Source: Mesorhizobium qingshengii (lineage in GTDB: Bacteria; Pseudomonadota; Alphaproteobacteria; Rhizobiales; Rhizobiaceae). From it: a DNA stretch of 64,000 nt. A program made the position numbers and the translations under genes. The DNA lies in NCBI RefSeq assembly GCF_027563465.1, contig NZ_JAPFQA010000002.1, forward strand, positions 248,001-312,000, in the 5' to 3' direction. Positions 54,225-63,417 of the stretch are shown here, one piece after another. Below the pieces are notes generated by a model, which was not told the origin of the DNA, did not search any database, and was given only the letters and a program-made list of their open reading frames with translations. Position 1 is the first letter of the stretch; every line of letters begins with the position of its first letter.

Positions 54225-57133
54225 GCTTGGATCGCGCCAATATCGCCTTCGAGGTCAATGGCGCCGCCATCTCGGTCAACGTGCCGCCGCTGCGCCGGCT
54301 GTCTTCCGTGCTGCGGGACGACCTGCGGTTGACCGGCACCAAGGTCGGTTGCGATGCCGGTGATTGCGGCGCCTGCACGGTGCTGGTCGACGGCGATCCC
54401 GTCTGCGCCTGCCTGATGTCGGCGGCGTCCGCCGCGGAGACGGCGATCACGACCGTCGAGGGGCTCGCCAAGGGCCGGCTGTCGGCGTTGCAGGCCTCGT
54501 TCCTCGCCCATGGCGCCGCGCAATGCGGCATCTGCACGCCGGCCCTGCTTGTTGCAGCGACGGCGCTGCTGGACAAGAAACCCAACCCGACCGAGACCGA
54601 GGTGCAGGATGCGCTGGGCGGCATTCTCTGCCGCTGCACCGGCTACCGGAAGATCATCGCGGCGGTGATGGATGCAGGACGATTCGAACCATCGACGGAC
54701 GGCGCTGCCCCTCATCCGCCTGCCGGCACCTTCTCCCCGCATAGTGACGGGGAGAAGGGAGAAGCTCCGACGCCGGCGCCCCCCTCTCCCCGTTCTTCAC
54801 GGGCAGAGGGTAAGGGTGAGGGGCAGCATCAACATCAGCGATTGGATCGCGATCTTGATCTTAGAATGCCAGTCTCCGGTGGTGCTGTAGGCTCATCACC
54901 CATCCGGCTGGATGGCATCCCCAAAGTCACCGGCGGGGATAAATTCGGCGGCGATTCCTTCCCCGCCGATGCACTGGCCGTGCTGGTGGTCCGCTCGCCG
55001 CATTACCATGCCAGCTTCGCCTTCGGCGATCTGGAAGGCTGGACGAAAGCCCATCCCGGCATCGCCGGCGTGTTCACCGCCGCCGACATTCCGGGAAAGA
55101 ACTGTTTCGGCGTCATCGGCCCGTTCGCCGACCAGCCGGCGCTGGCCGAAGGGTTTGCGCGCCTTCGTGGTGAAGCAGTGGCGCTGGTTGCCGGCGAACG
55201 CGAGGCCATCCTCGATCTGGACCTGTCGGACTTCCCGGTCCGCTGGACCGAGTTGCCGCATCTCCTGCAGCCTTGCGAAGCGCAGGCCAGCGGTGCCAAG
55301 CTGATACATGACAACCGCCCGGCGAACCTGCTCACCTCAGGCTTCGTCGAGCACGGCGACCCCGAGGCGGCGCTTGCCGGCGCTACCGTCACCGTGTCCG
55401 GCGCGATCGACACCTCCTATGTCGAGCATGCCTACATCGAACCGGAAGCCGGCTATGCATATCTGGACGGCGATACGCTGGTCGTCGTTGCTTGCACCCA
55501 GGCACCCTATATGGACCGCGACGACACCGCGAAGGTGCTCGGCCTTGCGGCCGACAAGGTGCGTATCGTGCCGACCGCGACCGGCGGCGGCTTCGGCTCG
55601 AAGCTCGACGTCTCGCTGCAGCCGCTGATCGGGCTGGTGGCGCTGAAGACCGGCCGCCCGGCGGCGCTGGCCTACACCCGCAGCGAATCGATGATGTCGA
55701 CCACCAAGCGTCATCCCTCGGAGATGAAGGCGACCATCGGCGCCGATGCCGACGGCCATGTCACCGGCATGATCTTTGCCGGCGATTTCAACACCGGCGC
55801 CTATGCCAGCTGGGGGCCGACGGTGGCCAACCGCGTGCCGGTGCATGCGTGCGGCCCCTATGCGACGCCCAACTATCGCGCCGAGGGCCGCGCCATCCAC
55901 ACTCATGGCCCGATTTCCGGCGCCTTCCGCGGCTTCGGCGTGCCGCAGGCGACGATCATGCAGGAAACGCTCTACGACGAACTGGCCAGCAAGCTCGGCA
56001 TGGACCGGCTCGACTTCCGGCTGAAGAACTGTCTTCGGAACGGTTCCGAAACGGTTACCGGGCAGCGGCTGGACTCCGGTGTCGGCATCGCCGAATGCCT
56101 CGAATCCTTGCGGCCGCATTGGGCGCGCGCGAACGCCGACGCAGATACATTCAATGTTACTAATATAAATAAAAAGCGCGGCGTCGGTATCGCTTCCTGC
56201 TGGTATGGCTGCGGCAACACCTCGCTGCCCAACCCGTCGACCATCAGGGTCGGCATCTCGCCCTCCGGCGATATCGTCCTGCACCAGGGCGCCGTCGATA
56301 TCGGCCAGGGCTCCAATACGGTCATAACCCAGATCTGCGCCGACGCGCTTGGCCTGCCGCTGGAGAAATTCCGGCTGAGGGGCGCCGACACGGCGATCAC
56401 CCCCGATGCCGGCAAGACATCAGCCTCGCGCCAGACCTTCGTCACCGGCAAGGCGGCCGAGAAGGCCGGCCGCGCCTTGCGTGAAAAGATCCTGCGCTTT
56501 GCCAATGTCTCCGAAGAGGCGTCCCTGCAACTGGACGGCTCGGCGATCGTCATCCGCGAGGGTGACGCCGCCCGCCGCATCGAGCTTGCCGCTCTTGACG
56601 TGGATGCCGACGGCTTCGTCTTCCGCGCGGAAGAGACGTACGATCCGCCGACGCTGCCGCTCGATGCCAAGGGCCAGGGCAAACCCTATGCGGTGTACGG
56701 TTACGGCGCGCAGATCGCCGAGCTGGAGGTCGACCTCAAGCTCGGCACGGTGAAGCTGATCAAGATCACCGCCGCGCACGATGTCGGCAAGGCGATCAAC
56801 CCGCTGCTGGTCGAGGGCCAGATCGAGGGCGGCATCGCGCAAGGCATCGGCATGGCGCTTATGGAAGAATACATTCCCGGCCGCACCGAGAATTTGCACG
56901 ACTATCTCATTCCGACCATCGGCGATGTGCCGCCGATCGAGACGATCCTGATCGAAGTTCCCGATCCGGAAGGCCCGTTCGGCGCCAAGGGCCTGGGCGA
57001 GCACGTGCTGATCCCGACGGCACCGGCGATCCTCAACGCCATCAGGCACGCCACCGGCGTCCTGGTCACCAAGGTTCCGGCGACGCCGACGCGTGTCCGC
57101 GCCGCCGTCCGCGACAAGGAGGCACGCCGATGA
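54221..57133 (+). CDS. Fused [2Fe-2S] and molybdopterin subunit of a xanthine-dehydrogenase-family hydroxylase
   Basis: A 970-residue fusion. Residues 1-155 are the two-cluster iron-sulphur subunit: Cys44, 49, 52 and 64 (GCDAGDCGAC...), then Cys102, 105, 137 and 139 (CGIC...CRC). Residues from about 228 are the molybdopterin subunit (IRLDGIPKVTGGDKF; GGGFGSKLDV; GAFRGFGVPQATI; and the catalytic-Glu motif GAKGLGEHV near the end). It probably hydroxylates an N-heterocycle such as nicotinate. The linker (162-203) is a translated palindromic repeat. An AT-rich patch at 56140-56180 encodes NVTNINKK with rare codons. Confidence 0.88.
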   Translation: MSLDRANIAFEVNGAAISVNVPPLRRLSSVLRDDLRLTGTKVGCDAGDCGACTVLVDGDPVCACLMSAASAAETAITTVEGLAKGRLSALQASFLAHGAAQCGICTPALLVAATALLDKKPNPTETEVQDALGGILCRCTGYRKIIAAVMDAGRFEPSTDGAAPHPPAGTFSPHSDGEKGEAPTPAPPSPRSSRAEGKGEGQHQHQRLDRDLDLRMPVSGGAVGSSPIRLDGIPKVTGGDKFGGDSFPADALAVLVVRSPHYHASFAFGDLEGWTKAHPGIAGVFTAADIPGKNCFGVIGPFADQPALAEGFARLRGEAVALVAGEREAILDLDLSDFPVRWTELPHLLQPCEAQASGAKLIHDNRPANLLTSGFVEHGDPEAALAGATVTVSGAIDTSYVEHAYIEPEAGYAYLDGDTLVVVACTQAPYMDRDDTAKVLGLAADKVRIVPTATGGGFGSKLDVSLQPLIGLVALKTGRPAALAYTRSESMMSTTKRHPSEMKATIGADADGHVTGMIFAGDFNTGAYASWGPTVANRVPVHACGPYATPNYRAEGRAIHTHGPISGAFRGFGVPQATIMQETLYDELASKLGMDRLDFRLKNCLRNGSETVTGQRLDSGVGIAECLESLRPHWARANADADTFNVTNINKKRGVGIASCWYGCGNTSLPNPSTIRVGISPSGDIVLHQGAVDIGQGSNTVITQICADALGLPLEKFRLRGADTAITPDAGKTSASRQTFVTGKAAEKAGRALREKILRFANVSEEASLQLDGSAIVIREGDAARRIELAALDVDADGFVFRAEETYDPPTLPLDAKGQGKPYAVYGYGAQIAELEVDLKLGTVKLIKITAAHDVGKAINPLLVEGQIEGGIAQGIGMALMEEYIPGRTENLHDYLIPTIGDVPPIETILIEVPDPEGPFGAKGLGEHVLIPTAPAILNAIRHATGVLVTKVPATPTRVRAAVRDKEARR
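54704..54827. repeat. 124-bp palindromic element inside the coding sequence
   Basis: The ends are a perfect 11-bp inverted repeat, GCTGCCCCTCA (54704-54714) and TGAGGGGCAGC (54817-54827). Inside are CTTCTCCCC/GGGGAGAAG (54730-54756) and CTCTCCCC...GGGCAGAG stems. The sequence is of the kind scattered between genes in rhizobia. Here it is open in frame and encodes residues 162-203 of the fused hydroxylase, a Pro/Ser/Gly-rich stretch. Confidence 0.85.
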
Positions 57134-58671
57134 GCGAGCTTGCCGAACGCTTCGAAACACATGATCCCGGCGAGAAACTGGTGGCGGAGAAGATCCGCTG
57201 CGACGCCTGTCCGGTGATGTGCTACATCGCAGATGGCCGCACCGGCGCCTGCGACCGCTACGGCAATGTCGGCGGCAGGATCGTGCGGATGGACCCGCTG
57301 ACCATCCTCGACCATGCGGCGGAGACCGGCGCCGCCGTGGTGCCGTTTGTCGCCGAGGGCGAGGCATGGGACGGCGAACTGGTCAACACCGGCCGCCGGT
57401 TCGTCACCGCCATCGGTGCGGGCACCACCTATCCCGACTACAAGCCGGCCCCCTTCATCGTCAGCCAGGAGGTCGAAGGGGTCGATCTCGTCACTGTCGT
57501 TACCGAGGGCATCTTCTCCTACTGCGGCGTCAAGGTGAAGATCGACACCGACCGTCATATCGGACCCGAAACGGCTGTCGTGCGGTCGCAAGGCGAGGCG
57601 ATCGGCCATGTCACCACGGGCGAATATGGCTCGCAGATGCTGTCGCTGGGCGGCGTGCATCATCTCACCGGCGGCTCCAAGGCGGAAGGCCGCGCCACCT
57701 GCGACGCGCTGCTCAATCTGTGCAACCGCAAGCCTGTGGAACTCGCCATCGACGGCGGCGCCACCATCGTCGTCGAAGCCGGCAAGCCACCCCTCATCGA
57801 CGGCAAGCAGGAACACCGCATGCGCGTCGGTTGCGGATCGGCCACGATCGGCATGTTCGCCACGCAGTGGCGCGGCCTCGTCGACGAGGTGGTGGTGGTC
57901 GACGATCACATCACCGGCGTCGTTTCCGAGCATCAGGCCGGCAAGGTGCTGGGCTGGCAGGATACCGGGATCAAGATCATCGGCCGCCGTTCCACACCTG
58001 GCCGCTATTTCAAGGTGTCCGAGCCCGGCCTCGGCTGGGGCGGCACCAGCATATCAGACCCGCTGTCGATCCTCGGCGAGTGGAATGCCAAGAAGGGTGC
58101 GCGGCCGGGCCTGTCGCTGCTGATGGTTTCGACCACCGGCGAGCAGTTCGCCTATTACGAGTTGGATGACGATCTGAAGCCGATCCAAAAACCGTTTCCG
58201 GAGCGGCTGCAAAAGTCGGTCGGCCTGATCGAGGACAATTGCGAGCCGGCGCTGTGCACCGTGCTGTTCATCGGCGGCGCCGGCGGCTCGCTGCGCGCCG
58301 GCGTCACCGAAAACCCGGTCAACCTCACCCGTTCGGTGCAGGGCCTGACCACCTATGTGACGGTCGGCGGCGCGCCTGTCTATGTCTGGCCGGGCGGCGG
58401 CATCACGCTGATGGTCGATGTCACCCGTGTGCCGGAAGGCGCCTTCGGCTATGTGCCGACCCCGGCGCTGGTGGCACCGATCGAATTCACACTGCGCCGC
58501 GACGACTACATCAGGCTCGGCGGTTACGAGGCCGAGATCCGCAGCGTCGACGATATCGTTGCCAAGGGCGGCGAATATCTCAATCCGCGTCGTGGCACGG
58601 GCGCCGAGGCCGGCAATCCATGGCCGCCGCTGGCGCAGTTGCGGCGCTCCGGATCGAACGGGGCCGGATGA
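57130..58671 (+). CDS. 6-hydroxynicotinate reductase-like protein
   Basis: A 513-residue protein I recognise as the family annotated 6-hydroxynicotinate reductase. The N-terminus has a four-cysteine cluster, Cys24, Cys27, Cys31 and Cys41 (CDACPVMC...GAC), fitting one [4Fe-4S] centre. Later blocks include GIFSYCGVKVKIDTD, EYGSQMLSLGGVHHLTGG and GWGGTSISDPLSI. Ferredoxin-linked reduction of 6-hydroxynicotinate to the tetrahydro form is known for the family; here it follows a molybdenum hydroxylase that could supply that substrate. Overlaps flank it on both sides. Confidence 0.75.
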   Translation: MSELAERFETHDPGEKLVAEKIRCDACPVMCYIADGRTGACDRYGNVGGRIVRMDPLTILDHAAETGAAVVPFVAEGEAWDGELVNTGRRFVTAIGAGTTYPDYKPAPFIVSQEVEGVDLVTVVTEGIFSYCGVKVKIDTDRHIGPETAVVRSQGEAIGHVTTGEYGSQMLSLGGVHHLTGGSKAEGRATCDALLNLCNRKPVELAIDGGATIVVEAGKPPLIDGKQEHRMRVGCGSATIGMFATQWRGLVDEVVVVDDHITGVVSEHQAGKVLGWQDTGIKIIGRRSTPGRYFKVSEPGLGWGGTSISDPLSILGEWNAKKGARPGLSLLMVSTTGEQFAYYELDDDLKPIQKPFPERLQKSVGLIEDNCEPALCTVLFIGGAGGSLRAGVTENPVNLTRSVQGLTTYVTVGGAPVYVWPGGGITLMVDVTRVPEGAFGYVPTPALVAPIEFTLRRDDYIRLGGYEAEIRSVDDIVAKGGEYLNPRRGTGAEAGNPWPPLAQLRRSGSNGAG

Positions 58672-59555
58672 TGAACGGCCCGCAAGCGCACTGGCTGCAG
58701 GACGGCAAGCGGCTGCATCTCAACCACGGGCCGATCGACCTGATCGTCGAGGCCTTTGGAGAGGCGCACGAATGCCGCCTGGCCTATGAGCAGGCGGTTG
58801 CGCGCTTCCAGACGATCCTGATCGAGTTGGTCGAGGAGCTTCCCGAATTGCGGCTCCCGGCGTTTTTCTTGGCGCCGCGTACCTTCGCGGGCCCGACAGC
58901 GCGCCGCATGGAAGCAGCCGTCATTCCCTTGGCGGAATGCTTCATAACACCAATGGCGGCCGTTGCTGGATCGGTAGCCGACGAAATGCTCGCCGCGCTG
59001 CTTGCCGGCCGCAAGCTCGATCGCGCCTATGTCAACAATGGCGGCGACAGCGCTCTCCATATCGGCACGGGCCAGTCGATGGGCCTGGCGGTTGCCGGCA
59101 CCGGCAACGGCCTGGCCGACCGGATCACCATTCGCTCAGAAGATGGCGTTCGCGGCGTTGCAACCAGCGGCTGGCGTGGCCGTTCCTTCTCGCTTGGCAT
59201 TGCCGACGCCGTCACCGTTCTCGCGCGGACTGGCGCCGAGGCCGATGCGGCAGCGACGCTCATTGCCAACGCCGTCGACCTGCCCGGCAATCCCGCCATC
59301 AGGCGCGTTCCCGCACACGAACTGTCGCCCGACAGCGATCTCGGCCCGCGCTTGGTGACACAAGCTGTCGGAACGCTTGCATTTGGCGAGGTGGCACGGG
59401 CGCTGGACAATGGCCTTGCCGTCGCCGAAGATTTTCGCCGGCGCGGGCTGATTGCCGGATCGGCGCTGTTTCTTGGCGGTGAGGCCCGCATCAGTGGCTC
59501 GGTTGCGCTTGCCGCGCCCAACAAAATCCCAGGGAAGGAAGTTGCCCATGCCTGA
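58668..59555 (+). CDS. UPF0280 family protein (ApbE-like fold)
   Basis: A 295-residue protein of the UPF0280 family, which belongs to the ApbE-like superfamily. Visible blocks: AAVIPLAECFITPMAAVAGSVADEMLAALL near residues 83-112, then RAYVNNGGDSALHIGTGQSM near 118-137 and VRGVATSGWRGRSFSLGIADAVTVLA near 155-180. The function is not established; a flavin-transfer or flavin-binding role is possible by fold. It overlaps the reductase gene by 4 nt and the next gene by 8 nt, so it belongs to the same pathway. Confidence 0.8.
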   Translation: MMNGPQAHWLQDGKRLHLNHGPIDLIVEAFGEAHECRLAYEQAVARFQTILIELVEELPELRLPAFFLAPRTFAGPTARRMEAAVIPLAECFITPMAAVAGSVADEMLAALLAGRKLDRAYVNNGGDSALHIGTGQSMGLAVAGTGNGLADRITIRSEDGVRGVATSGWRGRSFSLGIADAVTVLARTGAEADAAATLIANAVDLPGNPAIRRVPAHELSPDSDLGPRLVTQAVGTLAFGEVARALDNGLAVAEDFRRRGLIAGSALFLGGEARISGSVALAAPNKIPGKEVAHA

Positions 59556-60132
59556 GTTTCCGATCCGCAAGATCGCGGTTCTGACCGAAGAGATCTTTCA
59601 CGAGGGTGGGCCGGTGGCCGCGGTTCCGCGCCGCCGCGCCGCCGCGATGGCATTGGTCAAGAACCCGTTCGCCGGGCGCTATGTCGAGGACTTGCAGAGC
59701 GCCATGGATGACCTGAAGCCGCTCGGCCTGCTGCTCGCGGATCGGCTGATCGCGGCCCTCGGCGGCGACGTGAAACAGATCGATGGTTACGGCAAGGGCG
59801 CCATTGTCGGCACATCAGGCGAGCTGGAACACGGCGCGCTGTGGCACGTGCCGGGGGGCTACGCCATGCGCGAGCGGCTCGGCGACGCCAAGGCGATCGT
59901 GCCGTCGGCGAAGAAGGTCGGCGCCTTCGGCTCGCGGCTCGACGTGCCGCTCGGCCACATCAACGCCGCCTATGTGCGCAGCCATTTCGACGCCATGGAA
60001 GTCGGCATCAGCGATGGCCCGCGCCCCGACGAGATCCTGTTCTGCCTCGCCATGACCTGCGGCCCGCGCGTGCATGACCGCATGGGCGGCCTGGCGGCCA
60101 GGGATATCAAGGCCTGGGACGGGCTGCGGTGA
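59548..60132 (+). CDS. DUF1185 / amino acid synthesis (AA_synth) family protein
   Basis: A 194-residue protein of the PF06684 (DUF1185, AA_synth) family. Blocks: IRKIAVLTEEIFHEGGP at the start, VKNPFAGRYVEDLQ near 35-48, GKGAIVGTSGELEHGALWHVPGGYAMRE near 79-106 and MTCGPRVHDRMGG near the end. Known structures show a variant chorismate-mutase-like fold, and the activity is unknown. Because it is overlapped by the UPF0280 gene and by the MarR gene, it is likely a step in this catabolic route, for example on the reduced ring product. Confidence 0.8.
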   Translation: MPEFPIRKIAVLTEEIFHEGGPVAAVPRRRAAAMALVKNPFAGRYVEDLQSAMDDLKPLGLLLADRLIAALGGDVKQIDGYGKGAIVGTSGELEHGALWHVPGGYAMRERLGDAKAIVPSAKKVGAFGSRLDVPLGHINAAYVRSHFDAMEVGISDGPRPDEILFCLAMTCGPRVHDRMGGLAARDIKAWDGLR

Positions 60133-60590
60133 GCGGCGAGGACAAATTGCTCAAGCTGGTCGAGGCCGAAGAGCCCGACGAAAACGACTATCGCCTGCAG
60201 GAGCAGGTCGGCTTCATCCTGCGCAAGGCGCACCAGCGCCATGTCTCGATCTTTGCCGCGCATATCGGCGATCTGACGCCGCCGCAATTCGCGGCGCTGG
60301 CCAAACTGCGCGACGTCGGCGAGACCTCGCAGAACCAGCTCGGCACGCTGATCGCAATGGATGCGGCGACGGTGAAGGGCGTCATCGACCGGCTGAAGGC
60401 GCGCGGCCTGGTCGAGCTCTCCAAGCATGAAGTCGACAAGAGGCGGCTGCTGGTCAATCTGACAGCGGAAGGCCGCGACGCGGTCGAGCGCCTGATCCCG
60501 CTGGCCCGCGAGATCACCCAGGAAACGCTGGCGCCGCTCTCGGCCAAGGAGATCGCGACCTTCATGAAGCTGCTGGCGAAACTGGCCTGA
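60129..60590 (+). CDS. MarR-family transcriptional regulator
   Basis: A 153-residue winged-helix regulator: helices LTPPQFAALAKLRDVGETSQNQLGTLIAMDAATVKGVIDRL and the wing KARGLVELSKHEVDKRRLLVNLTAEG fit MarR. It starts with GTG, overlapping the AA_synth stop by 4 nt. As the last gene of the operon it probably represses the operon promoter at 53245-53284 until an aromatic acid such as nicotinate or 6-hydroxynicotinate binds. Confidence 0.88.
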   Translation: MSGEDKLLKLVEAEEPDENDYRLQEQVGFILRKAHQRHVSIFAAHIGDLTPPQFAALAKLRDVGETSQNQLGTLIAMDAATVKGVIDRLKARGLVELSKHEVDKRRLLVNLTAEGRDAVERLIPLAREITQETLAPLSAKEIATFMKLLAKLA

Positions 60591-60637
60591 GCGGAGATAA
60601 TCCGGATTCATTCCAGGTGGAGCACGCTGGATCCCGA

Positions 60638-61432
60638 TCAGAGCTTGAACGCCTCCCAAGAAAGCTCCCGCAGCTTCGAGAAGACACCCTTGCCGCCTGA
60701 TATCACCAGCGTCCCGTCCTGCAGCACCGTCTTCGGATCGGGCGTGACGACCGTGCCGCCGGCCTCCTCGATCAAAAGCATGCCGGCCAGGCAATCCCAG
60801 GCGTTCATGTGCTGCTCGACATAGCCAAGCAGCCGGCCTGAAGCGACATAGGCGAGCATCAGGGCGCCGGACGCGTTGCGGAAGAAGACGCCGCCATCGG
60901 CCAGGAGCATGCGGATCAGCACGGCGACATGCCCGGCTTCCGCCCGGTTCGAGAATCCGGTCCCGACAGACCCTTCTTCCAGGCTGGTGGCCGCGCTTGT
61001 CTTGATCGTCTTGCCATTGACGAAGGCGCCGCCGCCGAGCCGGCCGTGGAAGGTTTCGCCGGTCGACGGCTCATGGATGACGCCAACCACCGTCTCCCCG
61101 TCCCTGGCGCAAGCGATCACCACGCACCAGGCCGGGATGCCGCGCACGAAATTGGCGGTGCCGTCGATGGGGTCGATCACCCAGACATAGCCTGTCGCGC
61201 CGGCGACCGAGGCATGTTCCTCGCCGACGATGCCGTCTTGCGGATAGTCCTTGGCAATGGCGGCGCGGATGAACAGTTCGACCTCGCGGTCGGCTTGCGA
61301 GACCAGGTCCTGATGACCCTTGCTCTCGATGGTCAGACTGTCGAGATCGTGGAAGTATTTCAGGCCGAGTTCGCCGGCCCGCCGCGCCAGATCGATGGCG
61401 AACTGCATGCGTGCGTCGAGATCATGTGTCAC
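60638..61432 (-). CDS. Inositol monophosphatase family protein
   Basis: A 264-residue magnesium-dependent phosphatase. The metal motifs are GEEH near residue 70, WVIDPIDGTANF near 84-95 and WDCLAGMLLIEEAGG near 212-226. Substrates in the family include inositol phosphates, histidinol phosphate and PAP; the sequence does not decide. It converges on the MarR gene and is separated from the next minus-strand gene by 82 nt. Confidence 0.9.
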   Translation of the reverse strand: MTHDLDARMQFAIDLARRAGELGLKYFHDLDSLTIESKGHQDLVSQADREVELFIRAAIAKDYPQDGIVGEEHASVAGATGYVWVIDPIDGTANFVRGIPAWCVVIACARDGETVVGVIHEPSTGETFHGRLGGGAFVNGKTIKTSAATSLEEGSVGTGFSNRAEAGHVAVLIRMLLADGGVFFRNASGALMLAYVASGRLLGYVEQHMNAWDCLAGMLLIEEAGGTVVTPDPKTVLQDGTLVISGGKGVFSKLRELSWEAFKL

Positions 61433-61514
61433 GGGAAAGCTCGCTCTTGCCTATGGATGCACCGCACTTAGCAGAGCATCGATGTCCGCAAAAGCGCTTG
61501 GCGGCCTATAAATT

Positions 61515-62516
61515 TCAGGCCGCCTGCGACAGCGATTTGTGAGCCTCGGCCAGGATCTCGAACGACCGCACCCTGGCCGCATGATCGAAGATCTGCGCGG
61601 TGACCATCAGCTCATCGGCGCCGGTGCGGCGGACAAAGGCGTCGATGCCTTGCCTGACCGTTTCCGGGGAACCCACGACGGCGCAGGACAGCGCCTGGCC
61701 AAGCATGGTCCTGGCCATCGGGTCGAGATCGCGGTCATAATTCTCGACCGGCGGCGGCAGTCTTCCGGGCCTGCCGGTGCGCAGATTGACGAAGGCCTGC
61801 TGCAGCGAGGTGAACAGCAATCGCGCCTCGGCATCGGTGGGCGCGGCAAAGACGTTGAGGCCGAGCATGACATGCGGCTTGTCGAGCTGGTCCGACGGCT
61901 GGAAGCGCGAGCGGTAGATATCCAGCGCATTGTCCAGTTCCGCCGGCGCGAAATGCGAGGCGAACGCATAGGGCAGGCCAAGCATGGCGGCGAGTTGGGC
62001 GCCGTAGAGGCTGGAGCCGAGAATCCAGATCGGCACGTTCTGGCCCTCGCCCGGCACGGCGCGGATACGCTGGCCCTCTTCGGCCGGCTGGAAATAACCC
62101 ATCAGTTCGACGACGTCCTGTGGGAAATTGTCGGCGCCGGCCTCGAGGTTGCGGCGCAAGGCGCGAGCCGTGCCCATGTCGGTGCCGGGCGCCCGGCCGA
62201 GGCCGAGATCAATGCGGCCCGGATGCAAGGCGGCCAGCGTGCCGAACTGTTCGGCGATGACCAGCGGCGAATGGTTGGGCAGCATGATGCCGCCGGCGCC
62301 GACGCGAATGGTCCTGGTGCCACCGGCGACATGGGCGATGACGACCGCGGTCGCCGCGCTGGCGATGCCCGGCATGTTGTGATGCTCGGCCAGCCAGTAG
62401 CGCTTGTAGCCCAATCGCTCGGCATGGCGGGCAAGATCGAGCGAGTTGGCGAGCGACTGCGAGGCATCGCTGCCTTCGACGATCGGCGACAGGTCGAGGA
62501 CGGAAAGGTCTGTCAT
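61515..62516 (-). CDS. LLM-class flavin-dependent oxidoreductase
   Basis: A 333-residue luciferase-like TIM-barrel protein. The family signature [29 protein letters not shown] is near residues 39-67, followed by [42 protein letters not shown]. It uses reduced FMN; the oxidised substrate is unknown. It overlaps the arylamine N-acetyltransferase gene by 4 nt, so both could handle aromatic or xenobiotic compounds. Confidence 0.88.
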   Translation of the reverse strand: MTDLSVLDLSPIVEGSDASQSLANSLDLARHAERLGYKRYWLAEHHNMPGIASAATAVVIAHVAGGTRTIRVGAGGIMLPNHSPLVIAEQFGTLAALHPGRIDLGLGRAPGTDMGTARALRRNLEAGADNFPQDVVELMGYFQPAEEGQRIRAVPGEGQNVPIWILGSSLYGAQLAAMLGLPYAFASHFAPAELDNALDIYRSRFQPSDQLDKPHVMLGLNVFAAPTDAEARLLFTSLQQAFVNLRTGRPGRLPPPVENYDRDLDPMARTMLGQALSCAVVGSPETVRQGIDAFVRRTGADELMVTAQIFDHAARVRSFEILAEAHKSLSQAA

Positions 62517-63346
62517 GCGTTGGTCTCCACGATGTTCTTCTCGCGCAGCCTGGCTTCGAAGGCGGCGCGGTCGGGAATGACGATACCGAGTTGGCCTTGC
62601 AGCGTGTCGGCGAGTTCGGCTTCCGTGGCTATTTCCTTCTGCTCGCTGCGGCCGCCAATGTGGTGGATCGACAGGCGATTGCCGCGCAGTGCGTACCGTT
62701 TGTCCGGCAGGGCGCGCGCGGCGAGGATCGAAGACAGGAAATGCGATGTCGGGTGGGTCGACAGGAAGTAGTTGGTGACGGAATAGTCGATCTCATGTTG
62801 CGGCTGCAGGTCGAAGCGGTAAAGCGAGCGCCAGTCGCCGCCTATGGCGGCCTGCAGCCGAAAATGATCGTCCGTCTCGACGATGCGGAAGCTCTCGTGC
62901 GGGGTCGTTTGTTCGCGGCCAGGCTCGAGCAGCAGCGGCGCGGTCAAGGTCAGGCCGCCGAAACCGACATCGGCGATGACGGTGCGGCCGTCGAGTTCGA
63001 CGCGAAGCAGCATGTGGCCGCGCGCGGTGATGGCGTCTTCGCGCTGGCCCCAAAGCACCCGCGCGGCAAGCCCGCCAACCTGAAAACCGAGTGCCCTCAG
63101 CGCATGCATGAAAACGAGATTGTGCTCGAAACAATAGCCGCCGCGCCCGCCGGCGACGATCTTGTCCTGCAACGAGGCGAGGTCGAGCCGAACCGGCCTG
63201 CCGAGGAACGGATCGATGTTCTCGAAGGGGATGGCCCGCGGATGCATGAGATGCAGCGCCTTGAGCGTGTCCAGCGACGCGTCCCTCGAACCGGCATAGC
63301 CGATGCGCGTGAAATAGGCGTCGAGATCGAAGGAAGCATCGCTCAT
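62513..63346 (-). CDS. nat: Arylamine N-acetyltransferase
   Basis: A 277-residue NAT enzyme that transfers acetyl from acetyl-CoA to arylamines or hydrazines. The triad is complete: Cys72 ([11 protein letters not shown]), His111 (RGHMLLRV) and Asp126 (IADVGFGG). The start [17 protein letters not shown] and the N-terminal RPFENI-like [14 protein letters not shown] are typical. The ATG at 63346 fits the family length; the frame stays open upstream without support. Confidence 0.92.
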   Translation of the reverse strand: MSDASFDLDAYFTRIGYAGSRDASLDTLKALHLMHPRAIPFENIDPFLGRPVRLDLASLQDKIVAGGRGGYCFEHNLVFMHALRALGFQVGGLAARVLWGQREDAITARGHMLLRVELDGRTVIADVGFGGLTLTAPLLLEPGREQTTPHESFRIVETDDHFRLQAAIGGDWRSLYRFDLQPQHEIDYSVTNYFLSTHPTSHFLSSILAARALPDKRYALRGNRLSIHHIGGRSEQKEIATEAELADTLQGQLGIVIPDRAAFEARLREKNIVETNA

Positions 63347-63417
63347 GGGGACAGGCACCGGCATTGACTGGCCGGATATAGGCATTCGATCCGGGCGCCG
63401 CAAACACGGTTCGGCGA

